DNA from: Candidatus Thiodiazotropha endolucinida
GTDB lineage: Bacteria; Pseudomonadota; Gammaproteobacteria; Chromatiales; Chromatiaceae
DNA length: 64,000 bases
NCBI RefSeq assembly: GCF_001715975.1
Contig: NZ_MARB01000015.1
Location: 1 to 64,000, forward strand
Reading direction: 5' to 3'
The first letter of the stretch is position 1. Every line of letters begins with the position of its first letter. The notes under the pieces were generated by a model. That model was not told where the DNA came from and did not search any database. It saw only the letters and a program-made list of their open reading frames with translations. A program made the translations under genes and the position numbers. Below, in pieces: positions 1 through 10,833 of this stretch.

Positions 1-112
1 CTCTGTCAGGGAGCTATGGATTAAGTTTCACTATGCTTGATGAACCGCCTAGTGCGGACCCGCATGCTAGGTGGTGTGGGGAGGGCGGGTTAGAGACCCG
101 CCCTTACCCGAT
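1..112 (+). mobile_element. 3' end of a group II intron (domains V and VI), cut by the window edge
   Basis: Positions 42-75 form a 34-nt hairpin of exactly the size of group II intron domain V: an outer stem of ACCGCCTAG against CTAGGTGGT, then an inner stem TGCGG/CGCA closed by a short loop. It is followed by a second GC-rich hairpin (GGGCGGG at 83-89 pairing with CCCGCCC near 97-103) that fits domain VI, and by an ACCCGAT end whose AT at 111-112 would be the AY 3' splice boundary. The intron body and any reverse transcriptase would lie upstream, outside the window. That this is an intron end is inferred from the structure and resemblance to bacterial intron 3' ends; activity cannot be judged. 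Confidence 0.7.
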
Positions 113-242
113 TGATGCGGAATATCATTATTTTCAAATCGAAACGATTCATGACTAAGGTGTTCTTGAGGTTCTATACTAAGTCCATCTATCTAGTGGT
201 AACTGTGCATTGAAGTGGCACATGACAGAGAGGGATTCTTTG

Positions 243-303
243 CCGTGGAGCTTCAGGTTCATCCGGTTCAGCTCGCTAACCGTGTGAACCTGAAGCTCCA
301 CGG
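243..303. repeat. Long perfect hairpin
   Basis: A 19-bp perfect inverted repeat (243-261 against 285-303, arm beginning CCGTGGAGCTTCAGG) encloses a 23-nt loop that itself can pair CGGTT (264-268) with AACCG (278-282). No T-tract of a normal intrinsic terminator follows directly. No gene lies near. It may be a folded-DNA element or a remnant of the preceding intron's target site. Confidence 0.75.
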
Positions 304-713
304 TATCATATTTATTTATCACTCTTTGTCTCCCTTTTCCGGTTCCGTTGTCAGTTTTTTCTGAAATTCTATACAGAATCTTATTACAGATTTTTTTATT
401 ATTCTGTTTATGATCTAACTTACTTTCCTTACGTGCATCAACAGTTGATTATATTGCCGGCACCTATTATCGCGTTATGCAGCCGGCTCCAGATATTGTA
501 TTATGCCGCATCGTAAATAATTATCATTTAGAGACAAATGGAAGTGAGATCAACCGGAAGGGGCATCCTGCCAGTAGACACAAATCCCTATATATTCAAA
601 AGAATACCAGAGACTCGTTGAATAGGTAAGGCATACTGCAGAACATAATTCCTGATATTTGTCCCATAGAAGGATCAATAGCAGGAGCACACACTATAGG
701 ATCAGACTTGAAT
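304..713. other. Non-coding stretch with a diverged dispersed repeat
   Basis: No convincing gene was seen here. Positions about 500-690 resemble 6975-7105 at lower identity: both contain TATGCCGCAT, then a GGGCAT segment, TCCCTAT, GAATAC and AGGATCAAT in the same order and similar spacing. The stretch looks like decayed accessory DNA. Confidence 0.4.
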
Positions 714-848
714 GGCGCTTACTTAAGACGAATTTCAGATTTTTCGTCATTCCGGTGCAGGACGGAATCCAGGAGTAGCGTCACCATAAAGCATTCTGGA
801 TCCCGGTCTGCGCCGGGATGACGGTGGTTCTTGGCTTAAGTAAGCACC
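714..848. mobile_element. MITE-like element with terminal inverted repeats and an internal REP-like stem
   Basis: The ends GGCGCTTACTTAAG (714-727) and CTTAAGTAAGCACC (835-848) are inverted repeats matching at 13 of 14 positions. Inside, 745-772 and 797-824 form a second inverted repeat (23 of 28 matches) of the common CGTCATTCC...GGAATCCAG / CTGGATCCC...GGGATGACG type. The element is 135 bp and has no ORF, so it could only be mobilised in trans. A short direct repeat, GGATCAGA, occurs 6-15 bases outside both ends (699-706 and 853-860) and may be part of the target. Confidence 0.65.
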
Positions 849-992
849 TTTCGGATCAGATGCCATTCTCCTGATATGCTCGATTTACGCTACCCATCGG
901 TAAAATGAGAGACGTTAGCACCTTAGAGTACTTGTTCTACAAAATTCCTTGGTTGACTCCGTTTTTCACCGATTCATCCTGAGGATTCCAAA

Positions 993-1142
993 TTAATCGA
1001 TTCCATACATCGCGATTAGAACAGGAACCGCCAGCCATAATAGTCCCTTGATCAGAAAAAACAGGGGAAGTCCCCAGGCCAGCTTTTTTGTCCAGGCTTT
1101 TGTGTGTTTTTCATGGACAGCAATAGTTGTTGGGTCATTCAT
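993..1142 (-). CDS. Small single-pass membrane protein candidate (49 aa)
   Basis: The ORF runs from ATG at 1142 to TAA at 993-995. The product begins MNDPTTIAVHEKH, has a basic patch (KAWTKK, residues 15-20), then one strongly hydrophobic segment (about residues 21-46, WGLPLFFLIKGLLWLAVPVLI). An AGAGG ribosome-binding sequence sits about 9 bases upstream. The positive charges before the helix suggest an N-in orientation. It lies 13 bp downstream of another short ORF and in the same direction as katG, so all three could be co-transcribed. The family was not recognised. Confidence 0.45.
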   Translation of the reverse strand: MNDPTTIAVHEKHTKAWTKKLAWGLPLFFLIKGLLWLAVPVLIAMYGID

Positions 1143-1155
1143 TGATCACTTTCCT

Positions 1156-1323
1156 CTAAGGCATGCAGTTGTAGCCATTGCCTCGTCGGGTATGGGGCCT
1201 GTCATTAACCGGCCGACTCTTTCCGATGTTGGGGATGCCCAGATCCAATACCGTCATCCAATATCCACGCTTTACTGATCGGGGTAGGCTCACACCGCTG
1301 ACTGCTCTGTTTGATGCCTTCAT
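1156..1323 (-). CDS. Hypothetical short ORF (55 aa) downstream of katG
   Basis: ATG at 1323 is preceded by a good AGGAG ribosome-binding site about 10 bases upstream, and the frame ends with TAG at 1156-1158, 13 bp before the next small ORF. The product begins MKASNRAVSGVSLPRSVKR and has no recognisable domain, signal peptide or membrane segment. Support is only the ribosome-binding site and the tight spacing, so it may be spurious. Confidence 0.25.
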   Translation of the reverse strand: MKASNRAVSGVSLPRSVKRGYWMTVLDLGIPNIGKSRPVNDRPHTRRGNGYNCMP

Positions 1324-1398
1324 GTTGTCTATCTCCTAGTCTGAATCGTGTTTTCTGTCGCTGAAAAGGCCACATCCCTGTAGCCATGATCACGCGGT

Positions 1399-4096
<2,698 letters not shown>

Positions 4097-4540
4097 TCAA
4101 CTGACGCCAACCACCTGTACCGCGTATGTGCGCTCGCGTGGCCCGTCCATCTCCAGTAACAGGATGGACTGGTAACGCCCAAGCACCAATGCACCATCAT
4201 GTAGCGGCACCGTTTCACTGTTTCCAAGTATCATGGCAATCAGGTGGGCGTGTGCATTTTCGGGTTCGTCAGGCGGAATATTGATACGCAGATGCAAGTC
4301 GTTATGCTTGTACGATCCCTCGGGCGAGGCAATGGTTAAGAGGAAGTTGCGTATATCCTCGAATAGACGCTCTTCGTTTTCGTTGACGGAAATAGCACAG
4401 GTGGTATGCAGCGAAGTGATTGCTACCGTTCCCTCCAATACCCCCGATTCTCTTACCACGCTTTCGACTTGCTCGGTAATATCACATACTTCGAATGGCC
4501 GGCCTGTGGAAATATTCAATATTTTGTAGCAATTCGACAT
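4097..4540 (-). CDS. YjbQ family protein (UPF0047)
   Basis: The 147-residue product matches the small YjbQ/UPF0047 family. These proteins form trimers around a metal site, and E. coli YjbQ has weak thiamine-phosphate synthase activity in vitro; the true role is unclear. Visible hallmarks are TSLHTTCAISVNENE (about residues 47-61), the histidine-rich KHNDLHLRINIPPDEPENAHAHL stretch in the middle, and GRYQSILLLEMDGPRER near the end. The ATG at 4540 was chosen because AGGAGA lies 6-8 bases upstream and the protein then has the family length; an upstream in-frame start at 4627 would add an unrelated leader. It appears to be a single-gene unit. Confidence 0.9.
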   Translation of the reverse strand: MSNCYKILNISTGRPFEVCDITEQVESVVRESGVLEGTVAITSLHTTCAISVNENEERLFEDIRNFLLTIASPEGSYKHNDLHLRINIPPDEPENAHAHLIAMILGNSETVPLHDGALVLGRYQSILLLEMDGPRERTYAVQVVGVS

Positions 4541-4650
4541 CCAGCGATCTCCTATGTTAAGCCTAACTAATAGGCTTTGGGCATACGCATGATGGTGAGG
4601 GCATCCCAGCCGCAATAAGGTTGGCAATTGCCGCTATTTATTCAGTCACA

Positions 4651-4887
4651 TTATGGAAATCCACGCCAATCAGGATTGATCGCACCAATAACGTACCAAA
4701 TCACCTGAATCACTAAAGACAACAGTGCATACAACCGCAGTTGTTCTTTATCCAGTCTTGCCGCGAGCCAATCAATGAGAAAGAAGGCACCCCACCCTTC
4801 AAGTTTTTTGGCGCCACCCCAAATGAGTATCCAAAGCCAAAATAGTGCTATTAAGGCATGGATAAGTGTCCATTCATATATGCTCAT
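4651..4887 (-). CDS. Small membrane protein next to chrA
   Basis: The 78-residue product (MSIYEWTLIHALIALFW...) has two hydrophobic segments, about residues 7-24 and 56-72, separated by a basic/polar part (WGGAKKLEGWG, ARLDKEQLRL). It follows chrA on the same strand after about 100 bp and may share its transcript. Starts at 4956 (ATG) or 4968 (TTG) would add about 23-27 less hydrophobic residues; none has a strong ribosome-binding site, so the start is uncertain. The family was not recognised. Confidence 0.55.
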   Translation of the reverse strand: MSIYEWTLIHALIALFWLWILIWGGAKKLEGWGAFFLIDWLAARLDKEQLRLYALLSLVIQVIWYVIGAINPDWRGFP

Positions 4888-4984
4888 ACACAATCTGTTG
4901 TTGGGTTGAATAACGACCAAGCCACCAGTGGCGGTGAAGTGCAACGGAATTGCCATCCGGCGTAGCAATTGTTAGCCCTAAAAG

Positions 4985-6340
4985 TTATCTCCACAGAAAT
5001 AGGAAGTAACCCAAACCAATCACTGCGCATGCGCCAATCACTTGAACAATACCGACTTTGTATTTAAATAGGGCGACAAATGCAACGATACCAATTAAAA
5101 GAGAAAACCATTCAAATCTTCCTGTGAAACCTTGAGGCCAAAGAACATGGTATGCAAAAAACACAGCTAGATTGATGATCACTCCGACAACCGCTGCTGT
5201 GATGCCGGTTAAGGGGGCCGTGAACTTGATATCATGCCTTGTTGCTTCGACTGCGGGGCCACCTAACATGATAAACAAAAAGGATGGCAAGAAGGTAAAA
5301 AGTGTTGCGATACCCGCACCTGCAGCGCCAGCCAAAGGCAGCAATTCAGGACCGAATAACTCTTTTGTCCATCCGCCAACAAAACCGACAAAGGCCACCA
5401 CCATTATCAGAGGCCCAGGTGTGGTCTCCCCCAATGCCAAACCATCTATCATTTGTGTACCGCTCAGCCAAGCATATTGATCTACGCCTCCTTGATACAC
5501 ATAGGGAAGGACTGCATAAGCACCGCCAAAAGTAACAAGTGCCGCCTTGGTAAAGAACCATCCCATTTGTGTAAGCGTACCCTCCCACCCATAACTGGTG
5601 GTAAGCAGCACCATAGCACTCCCCCATATGGCAAGACCTATCGCGCTAAACACGATCAATCTCGACCACTTGAATTTGGCGTGCTCCGGAACAGGTGTAC
5701 CATCATCAATCAAAGCGGGCCCATATGATTTGCCTGATTCAGCATGATGTCCACCTGTCCGGAATCGATCAGGCGCAAAGTGTGAACCTGCATAACCGAT
5801 CAGTCCCGCCATCAACACTATATAGGGGAACGGAACATCTAAAGCGAAAATAGCCAAGAATGCCAATACCGCCATTGCACGAAGTAGATTGTTTTTTAAT
5901 GCTCTTGAGCCGATTTGATAGGCCGCAAAAATGACAATCGCAGTCACAGCTGGTTTAATTCCATACAAGATACCTGCTACCGCAGGGAGATTTCCATAAG
6001 CCAAATAGACCCAGGTTAATCCCATGAGAATGAACAACGATGGTAGTACGAACAGAACGCCAGCGGCAATACCGCCCCAAACACCATGCATCAACCAGCC
6101 AATATAGGTTGCTAATTGTTGCGCTTCAGGCCCCGGTAAGACCATGGTGTAGTTGAGGGCATGCAAAAAGCGATGCTCGGAAATCCATCGACGTTTTTCG
6201 ACCAGTTCCTGATGCATCATACTTATTTGGCCCGCCGGCCCGCCAAAACTGATAAATCCCAGTTTCAGCCAATATAGAAAAGCTTCCGCGAATGGTACAT
6301 TTTCGGGTTTTTCTTCTATTTCTTCAGTACTCGCTGACAT
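4985..6340 (-). CDS. chrA: Chromate transporter ChrA (long-chain, two CHR domains)
   Basis: This 451-residue inner-membrane protein has the length and architecture of bidomain CHR transporters, which export chromate and so give resistance, probably using the proton gradient. The N-terminal domain starts with LGFISFGGPAGQISMMHQE (about residues 32-50) and contains LPGPEAQQLATYIG. The C-terminal domain repeats the pattern with ALVTFGGAYAVLPYV (about 266-280) and LGETTPGPLIMVVAFVGF. A long soluble loop with acidic and histidine residues (about 196-225) joins the domains. About ten to twelve hydrophobic segments are seen. The substrate is inferred from family; other oxyanions such as sulfate are possible. 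Confidence 0.93.
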   Translation of the reverse strand: MSASTEEIEEKPENVPFAEAFLYWLKLGFISFGGPAGQISMMHQELVEKRRWISEHRFLHALNYTMVLPGPEAQQLATYIGWLMHGVWGGIAAGVLFVLPSLFILMGLTWVYLAYGNLPAVAGILYGIKPAVTAIVIFAAYQIGSRALKNNLLRAMAVLAFLAIFALDVPFPYIVLMAGLIGYAGSHFAPDRFRTGGHHAESGKSYGPALIDDGTPVPEHAKFKWSRLIVFSAIGLAIWGSAMVLLTTSYGWEGTLTQMGWFFTKAALVTFGGAYAVLPYVYQGGVDQYAWLSGTQMIDGLALGETTPGPLIMVVAFVGFVGGWTKELFGPELLPLAGAAGAGIATLFTFLPSFLFIMLGGPAVEATRHDIKFTAPLTGITAAVVGVIINLAVFFAYHVLWPQGFTGRFEWFSLLIGIVAFVALFKYKVGIVQVIGACAVIGLGYFLFLWR

Positions 6341-6433
6341 TCAATTTTACTCAATTGGTGTGATCTTGTGTTCTAAAGACACGTTTTTTGAGTCACAGGT
6401 TATGCACTAGGAACATTTCGGTTAACCCATTTG

Positions 6434-6925
6434 TCATGTTTTAATTTCTTTATACATTACAAGTGCATCAACGTAACCAGCACTCTGGCTTTTAAAGGCT
6501 TTTGGCAGTGTGCCTATAACCTGAAAACCAAGTTTTTTCCATAAACGAATTGCCCCTTCGTTTGTGGAAACAACTAGATTGAATTGCATGGCACGAAAGC
6601 CCACATCCACTGCTACTTGCTGTGAGTGCTCACACATTCCCGACGCCACACCTTTTCCTCTGGCATTTTCTGAAACTATATAGCCACAATTACAAACATG
6701 AGAACCAAGTCCGGGTTGATTGGGTTTTATATAATATGTGCCTAAAATTTCGCCCTCCTCGGCTGTTGCTACATATACTTCCTGCGGCACTACTATCCAG
6801 AGCTTCCGGGCCTCATGTTCTGTGATTTCCGGCGAATAAGGATATGTTTCACCTGCACGAAATGCCTTTTCTATAATAGGCCATACTTGGCTCCAGTCTG
6901 TTTCTTTGTATTTTCTTATTTCCAT
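6434..6925 (-). CDS. GNAT family N-acetyltransferase
   Basis: The 163-residue product is a single GNAT fold. The acetyl-CoA pyrophosphate-binding motif is ENARGKGVASGMC in the middle of the protein, followed by the typical STNEGAIRLWKKLGFQVIGT ending of GNAT domains. The acceptor substrate cannot be told from sequence. The ATG at 6925 gives MEIRKYKETDW, a normal GNAT beginning; the TTG three codons upstream is less likely. It stands alone between chrA and a repeat-bearing gap. Confidence 0.88.
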   Translation of the reverse strand: MEIRKYKETDWSQVWPIIEKAFRAGETYPYSPEITEHEARKLWIVVPQEVYVATAEEGEILGTYYIKPNQPGLGSHVCNCGYIVSENARGKGVASGMCEHSQQVAVDVGFRAMQFNLVVSTNEGAIRLWKKLGFQVIGTLPKAFKSQSAGYVDALVMYKEIKT

Positions 6926-6959
6926 GCTTTTCAATTATTGAACATATCTGTAGATTATG

Positions 6960-7120
6960 TAGGCGACACAAATAGTATGGTATGCCGCATAGTAAGCAAT
7001 TCTCGTTTTGAAACGACTGGGAAGGGCATTCTACCGGAAAAATATAGTCCCTATTTATTTCGAGAATACAAGAGAGTTATCTAGACAATAGGATCAATTG
7101 CAAGGTCACTTGATCATTAG
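6960..7120. repeat. Diverged copy of the repeat at about 500-690
   Basis: TATGCCGCAT, a GGGCATTCTACC segment, TCCCTAT, GAGAATAC and AGGATCAATTGC occur in the same order as in the 500-690 region, with point differences and small gaps. The right end (AGGTCACTTGATCAT) also resembles 3748-3765. No ORF is conserved, so this looks like a decayed non-coding repeat. Confidence 0.4.
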
Positions 7121-7147
7121 CTGGTTAAACCGGCCAATGAATCCACA

Positions 7148-8122
7148 TTATTGCCTGGCAACAAAAACAGCCCTGCGAGGCGCAGGATAACCCTCAATGG
7201 TCAGGCTCCTGTCTGCCGGATCGAGATAGTCCGCCAACGATTCAAAACGCATCCACTCTGTAGCACGCTGCTCCTCGACGGTGGTTACCGATACATCGAT
7301 CAGTTTCACCTGGCTGAAACCGGCCCGTTCCAGCCATAAGTGCAGGGTTTCCGTGCTGGGGATAAACCAGACATTGCGCATCTTGGCATAGCGGCCCCGG
7401 GGTACCAGCACCCGGTTCTCACCCCCTTCGATCACCAGGGTCTCCAGGACAAGTTCGCCGCCGTTGCGCAGCGCACCTTTCAGTTCAGCCAAGTGGGCGA
7501 AGGGTGACCGGCGATGATAGAGCACCCCCATTGAGAAAACAGTGTCGAACCCCTTGATATCCGGCGGCAAGTGCTCGATGCCGAGGGGAAAGAGATGAAC
7601 CGGATGGTGTTCGCCGAGAAAATGTTTGATGGCTTCGAACTGCATGATGAAGAGTTGGGTGGGGTCGATACCGATGGCCAGTCTTGCACCCTCCCCCAGC
7701 ATGCGCCAGGCGTGATAGCCGTTGCCGCAACCCACATCCAGCACCACCCGTTCCTTCAGTGGCTGGATATGGGATTGCAGCCTGTCCCATTTTAGATCGG
7801 AGCGCCATTCGGTATCGATATGCAGGCCGCATACTTCGTAGGGCCCCTTACGCCAAGGATGCAATCCTGAGAGAAACTGGATTAACTGCTGGCGCATCGT
7901 CTCGTTACAGTCGCCTGTGACGCCCGCCCTGATTCGCGCACTGTTCAAGTCGATGGATGACAGATTTGGCGTTGGCAGCCGGGAGACGATCCTGCGCCAC
8001 TCCTCCATATCCCCATGGGCCTTTTCCCGCCATACCCGTTCGACCTGCTGCGGCAGTTGCTCAAACCATCTCCCCAGCGGCCCCTCCATGAAAGGTTGTC
8101 GCCATGCCCATCGATCCGTCAT
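7148..8122 (-). CDS. cmoB: tRNA U34 carboxymethyltransferase CmoB
   Basis: CmoB transfers the carboxymethyl group of carboxy-S-adenosylmethionine (made by CmoA) to 5-hydroxyuridine at tRNA wobble position 34, giving cmo5U. The 324-residue product keeps PWRKGPY (89-95), HIDTEWRSD (101-109), the SAM-type binding motif LDVGCGNGYH (128-137), FDTVFSMGVLYHRRSP and the C-terminal EGYPAPRRAVFVAR. The ATG at 8122 overlaps the cmoA stop as ATGA, implying translational coupling, and yields the E. coli length; a start at 8155 is less likely. Confidence 0.97.
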   Translation of the reverse strand: MTDRWAWRQPFMEGPLGRWFEQLPQQVERVWREKAHGDMEEWRRIVSRLPTPNLSSIDLNSARIRAGVTGDCNETMRQQLIQFLSGLHPWRKGPYEVCGLHIDTEWRSDLKWDRLQSHIQPLKERVVLDVGCGNGYHAWRMLGEGARLAIGIDPTQLFIMQFEAIKHFLGEHHPVHLFPLGIEHLPPDIKGFDTVFSMGVLYHRRSPFAHLAELKGALRNGGELVLETLVIEGGENRVLVPRGRYAKMRNVWFIPSTETLHLWLERAGFSQVKLIDVSVTTVEEQRATEWMRFESLADYLDPADRSLTIEGYPAPRRAVFVARQ

Positions 8123-8856
8123 TTGATGGCCAGCAGGGAGACAAAATTGAAACACTGGAACCAGACCTCGACCGTGGAGAAGCCAACCGCTTTCAAGCGC
8201 TCGACGTGGCAGGCCAGGCTCTCGGGGATCAAGACATCCTCCAGTGCGGATCGCTTCTGGCTGATCTCCAGATCAGAGTAGCCCTGAGCCTTTTTGAAGC
8301 CATGATGCATCTGCGTGAAGAGTTGCTGGGCCGTATCGTTGGCTACCACAATCTTTTCAGAGAGGACCAACAGGCCATCCGGCAACATCCCGTGATGGAT
8401 CTTTTTCAGGATCCTGGTCCGCTCCTCGGCGGGCAGGAACTGCAATGTGAAGTTCAAAACCACCATCGATGCCTGTTGAATCGTCACATCGCGGATATCG
8501 GCGCATATTAGTTCAATCGCCGGATCGGATCGGCATTGGACCAGATTCGCTTTGGCCCTGGCCAGCATTGCGGGGGAGTTGTCGACACCGACGAGGGTCA
8601 CATCCACTGCCTCGATGGCGGAGTGAATCGCCATACTGGCCGCACCCAGCGAACAGCCGAGATCGTAGCAGTATGAGCCGTCCTTGACATATTGTGCAGC
8701 CAGGGTACCGATCATGTTGATAATGGTTCCGTAACCGGGAACCGAGCGGTTGATCATATCGGGAAAGACACGGGCCACCCGGTCGTCGAAGACAAAATCG
8801 GGAACGAGTTCGCGGGCATCCGCATAGAGCCTGTCTTTGTTCGAATCGTCTGCCAT
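8119..8856 (-). CDS. cmoA: Carboxy-S-adenosyl-L-methionine synthase CmoA
   Basis: CmoA makes carboxy-SAM from SAM and prephenate for wobble-uridine modification. The 245-residue product carries FDDRVARVFPDMINRSVPGY (about 23-42), the nucleotide-binding motif YDLGCSLGAAS (64-74), GVDNSPAM and VVLNFTLQFLP, all hallmarks of the family. It lies directly upstream of cmoB with a 4-base stop/start overlap. The start at 8856 was chosen for E. coli-like length; frames open to 8955 would overlap the transporter gene, and no strong ribosome-binding site decides. Confidence 0.96.
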   Translation of the reverse strand: MADDSNKDRLYADARELVPDFVFDDRVARVFPDMINRSVPGYGTIINMIGTLAAQYVKDGSYCYDLGCSLGAASMAIHSAIEAVDVTLVGVDNSPAMLARAKANLVQCRSDPAIELICADIRDVTIQQASMVVLNFTLQFLPAEERTRILKKIHHGMLPDGLLVLSEKIVVANDTAQQLFTQMHHGFKKAQGYSDLEISQKRSALEDVLIPESLACHVERLKAVGFSTVEVWFQCFNFVSLLAIK

Positions 8857-8905
8857 AGATCGAAAGGGCATCAGGTGAGTTGTCGCGCGGTTTGCAGGCT
8901 GCTCA

Positions 8906-10189
8906 TCATTGGTTATCACCCGTTTCCTGCACCGCCCGTTCCCCCGCCTCCACATCTACGAAGTTCAATAATACACCGCCAATGATAAACAGGATGCTGA
9001 TCGAGAGAATCGAGAGGCGGGTATCGCCGGTGAGCACACCGATCCAGCCCATCAACAGCGGTCCCAGCACCGTGGCGAACTTACCCAGCATGTTATAAAA
9101 ACCGAAGAACTCCGCTGACTGATCGTGGGGAATCAGGCGTGCATAGAGGGAGCGTGAGAGCGCCTGAATGCCGCCCTGTACCAGACCGATGGCGATGGCC
9201 AGCAGATAGAACTCCCACACCGCCTCCATGTGATAAGCCCAGAGCAGAATCATCAGGTAACAGAAGATGGCCAGCATGATGCCCTGCTTGGGGCCGCGCC
9301 TGTTACCGATCTCGCCGAATACGATGGCGGCGGGGAAACCGACGAACTGGGTAATCAGCAGGGCCACCATCAGGTTGTTGGCATCGAATCCGATAGAGAG
9401 CCCGAAGTCCACCGCCATTCTGACAATGGTATCGACACCGTCGATATAGCACCAATAGGCGACCAGAGACAGGAATGCCATGCGCAGTTGTTTCAGTTTA
9501 CTGAAGGTGCCGATCAACTGGCGAAATCCTGCCAGTATCCACCTCTTTTCATGGGCTCCGACCGATGGCTCCTCCACCAGCAGAAACAGGGGAATGGAGA
9601 ACAGGGCCCACCACAATGCTACCATTATGAATGAGAGTCTCACTGCCTGTGCGGCATCGGCAAGACCGAAAAAAGCAGGGAACAAGGTCATCAGGACATT
9701 GAAGGTAAACAATACCCCGCCGCCCAGATAGCCAAAGGCAAATCCGTATGCGGAGACCTTGTCGTAGTTTTGCTTTTGCGTCACCGACACCATCAGAGCG
9801 TCGTAGAAGATGTTGCCACCGGAGAAACCGAGCACTCCCAGGCCGTAGAGCACCAGGGCCATGGCCCAGTTTCCCATCGCCACCAGATAGAGCCCACCGG
9901 TCATAACGATACCCATACCGGCAAAAAAGAGCAGAAAGCGCTTTTTCGCCCCGGCCTGGTCAGCCAGCGCCCCCAACAGCGGGGCAAGACATACGACGAT
10001 GATGCTTGCCACCGAATTGGCCAACCCTAATCGAAAAGTGCTCTCGGTGGCCACAACGTCCGCGCTCCAGTACTGCTTGAAGAAGATCGGAAAGAAACCG
10101 GCCATCACGGTAGTGGCGAAAGCTGAGTTTGCCCAGTCGTAGAGACTCCACGCGAGCACCCGAGGCTCCTTTAACAAGGACTTGGACAA
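8906..10189 (-). CDS. MFS transporter of the Atg22/UMF1 family
   Basis: The 427-residue protein has about twelve hydrophobic segments and starts with the family signature LAWSLYDWANSAFATTVM (about residues 12-29). A loop rich in charged residues between helices 2 and 3 (GALADQAGAKKRF) matches the MFS motif A. Bacterial members of the Atg22-like group are efflux permeases of unknown substrate. The first possible start is TTG at 10189, six bases after the response regulator's stop; GTG or ATG alternatives would cut into helix 1. The close spacing with the two-component pair upstream suggests one transcript running into cmoAB. Confidence 0.9.
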   Translation of the reverse strand: MSKSLLKEPRVLAWSLYDWANSAFATTVMAGFFPIFFKQYWSADVVATESTFRLGLANSVASIIVVCLAPLLGALADQAGAKKRFLLFFAGMGIVMTGGLYLVAMGNWAMALVLYGLGVLGFSGGNIFYDALMVSVTQKQNYDKVSAYGFAFGYLGGGVLFTFNVLMTLFPAFFGLADAAQAVRLSFIMVALWWALFSIPLFLLVEEPSVGAHEKRWILAGFRQLIGTFSKLKQLRMAFLSLVAYWCYIDGVDTIVRMAVDFGLSIGFDANNLMVALLITQFVGFPAAIVFGEIGNRRGPKQGIMLAIFCYLMILLWAYHMEAVWEFYLLAIAIGLVQGGIQALSRSLYARLIPHDQSAEFFGFYNMLGKFATVLGPLLMGWIGVLTGDTRLSILSISILFIIGGVLLNFVDVEAGERAVQETGDNQ

Positions 10190-10195
10190 CTGAGA

Positions 10196-10831
10196 CTACT
10201 CTTCGCTCTTTGACTCGGAGAGCGTGAGATTGGCACTGATCGCCATCCTGACCAGTTCGGCGAGGGAGTTGGCCTGCATCTTCTCCATGACCCTGGCCCG
10301 GTGCGCTTCGACCGTCTTGGCGCTGACCCCCAGGCTGCTTGCAATCTCCTTATTTGCCTTGCCGTTGGTCACCATGACCATCACTTCGTGTTCCCTCGGT
10401 GTCAGGCGCGCCAGACGGGTGGCGATCTCCGCACGCTGTTTCTGCATATCCCGCTGCTTCACATCCAATGCCAGCGCATAGCGGATGCTTTCGAGCAGCA
10501 ATTCATCGTTGAAGGGTTTCTCGATGAAATCGACCGCGCCCGATTTCATCGCTCTGACGGCCATCGGCACATCTCCGTGACCGGTAATGATGATCACCGG
10601 TATGGCAATCTGGTTGGCCCGCAGATACTCCTGTAACTCCAGACCGCTCATCCCCGGCATGCGTACATCCAGCAATAGACAGCCGGATCGTCCGGGATAA
10701 TAACTTTTGATAAAGGCATCTGCCGACTCGAATGTCTCCACCTGCATGGAAACCGATTCTATAAGCCATTTTAACGAATTCCGCATGGCTTGATCATCAT
10801 CTACAACAAATACTGTCGGTGGTTTGGTCAT
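10196..10831 (-). CDS. FixJ/NarL-type response regulator
   Basis: This 211-residue protein has a receiver domain (residues 6-120) with acidic pocket DDD (11-13), phospho-acceptor Asp55 in LLLDVRMPG, and Lys near 105 in FIEKPF. The C-terminal LuxR-type helix-turn-helix covers about 140-200 (LTPREHEVMVMVTNGKANKE then ASSLGVSAKTVEAHRARVM). It follows the sensor kinase gene after 2 bp and is almost surely its partner. The layout resembles FixLJ or TodST-like pairs. Target genes are not known; the transporter directly downstream is the obvious candidate. Confidence 0.94.
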   Translation of the reverse strand: MTKPPTVFVVDDDQAMRNSLKWLIESVSMQVETFESADAFIKSYYPGRSGCLLLDVRMPGMSGLELQEYLRANQIAIPVIIITGHGDVPMAVRAMKSGAVDFIEKPFNDELLLESIRYALALDVKQRDMQKQRAEIATRLARLTPREHEVMVMVTNGKANKEIASSLGVSAKTVEAHRARVMEKMQANSLAELVRMAISANLTLSESKSEE

Positions 10832-10833
10832 GG

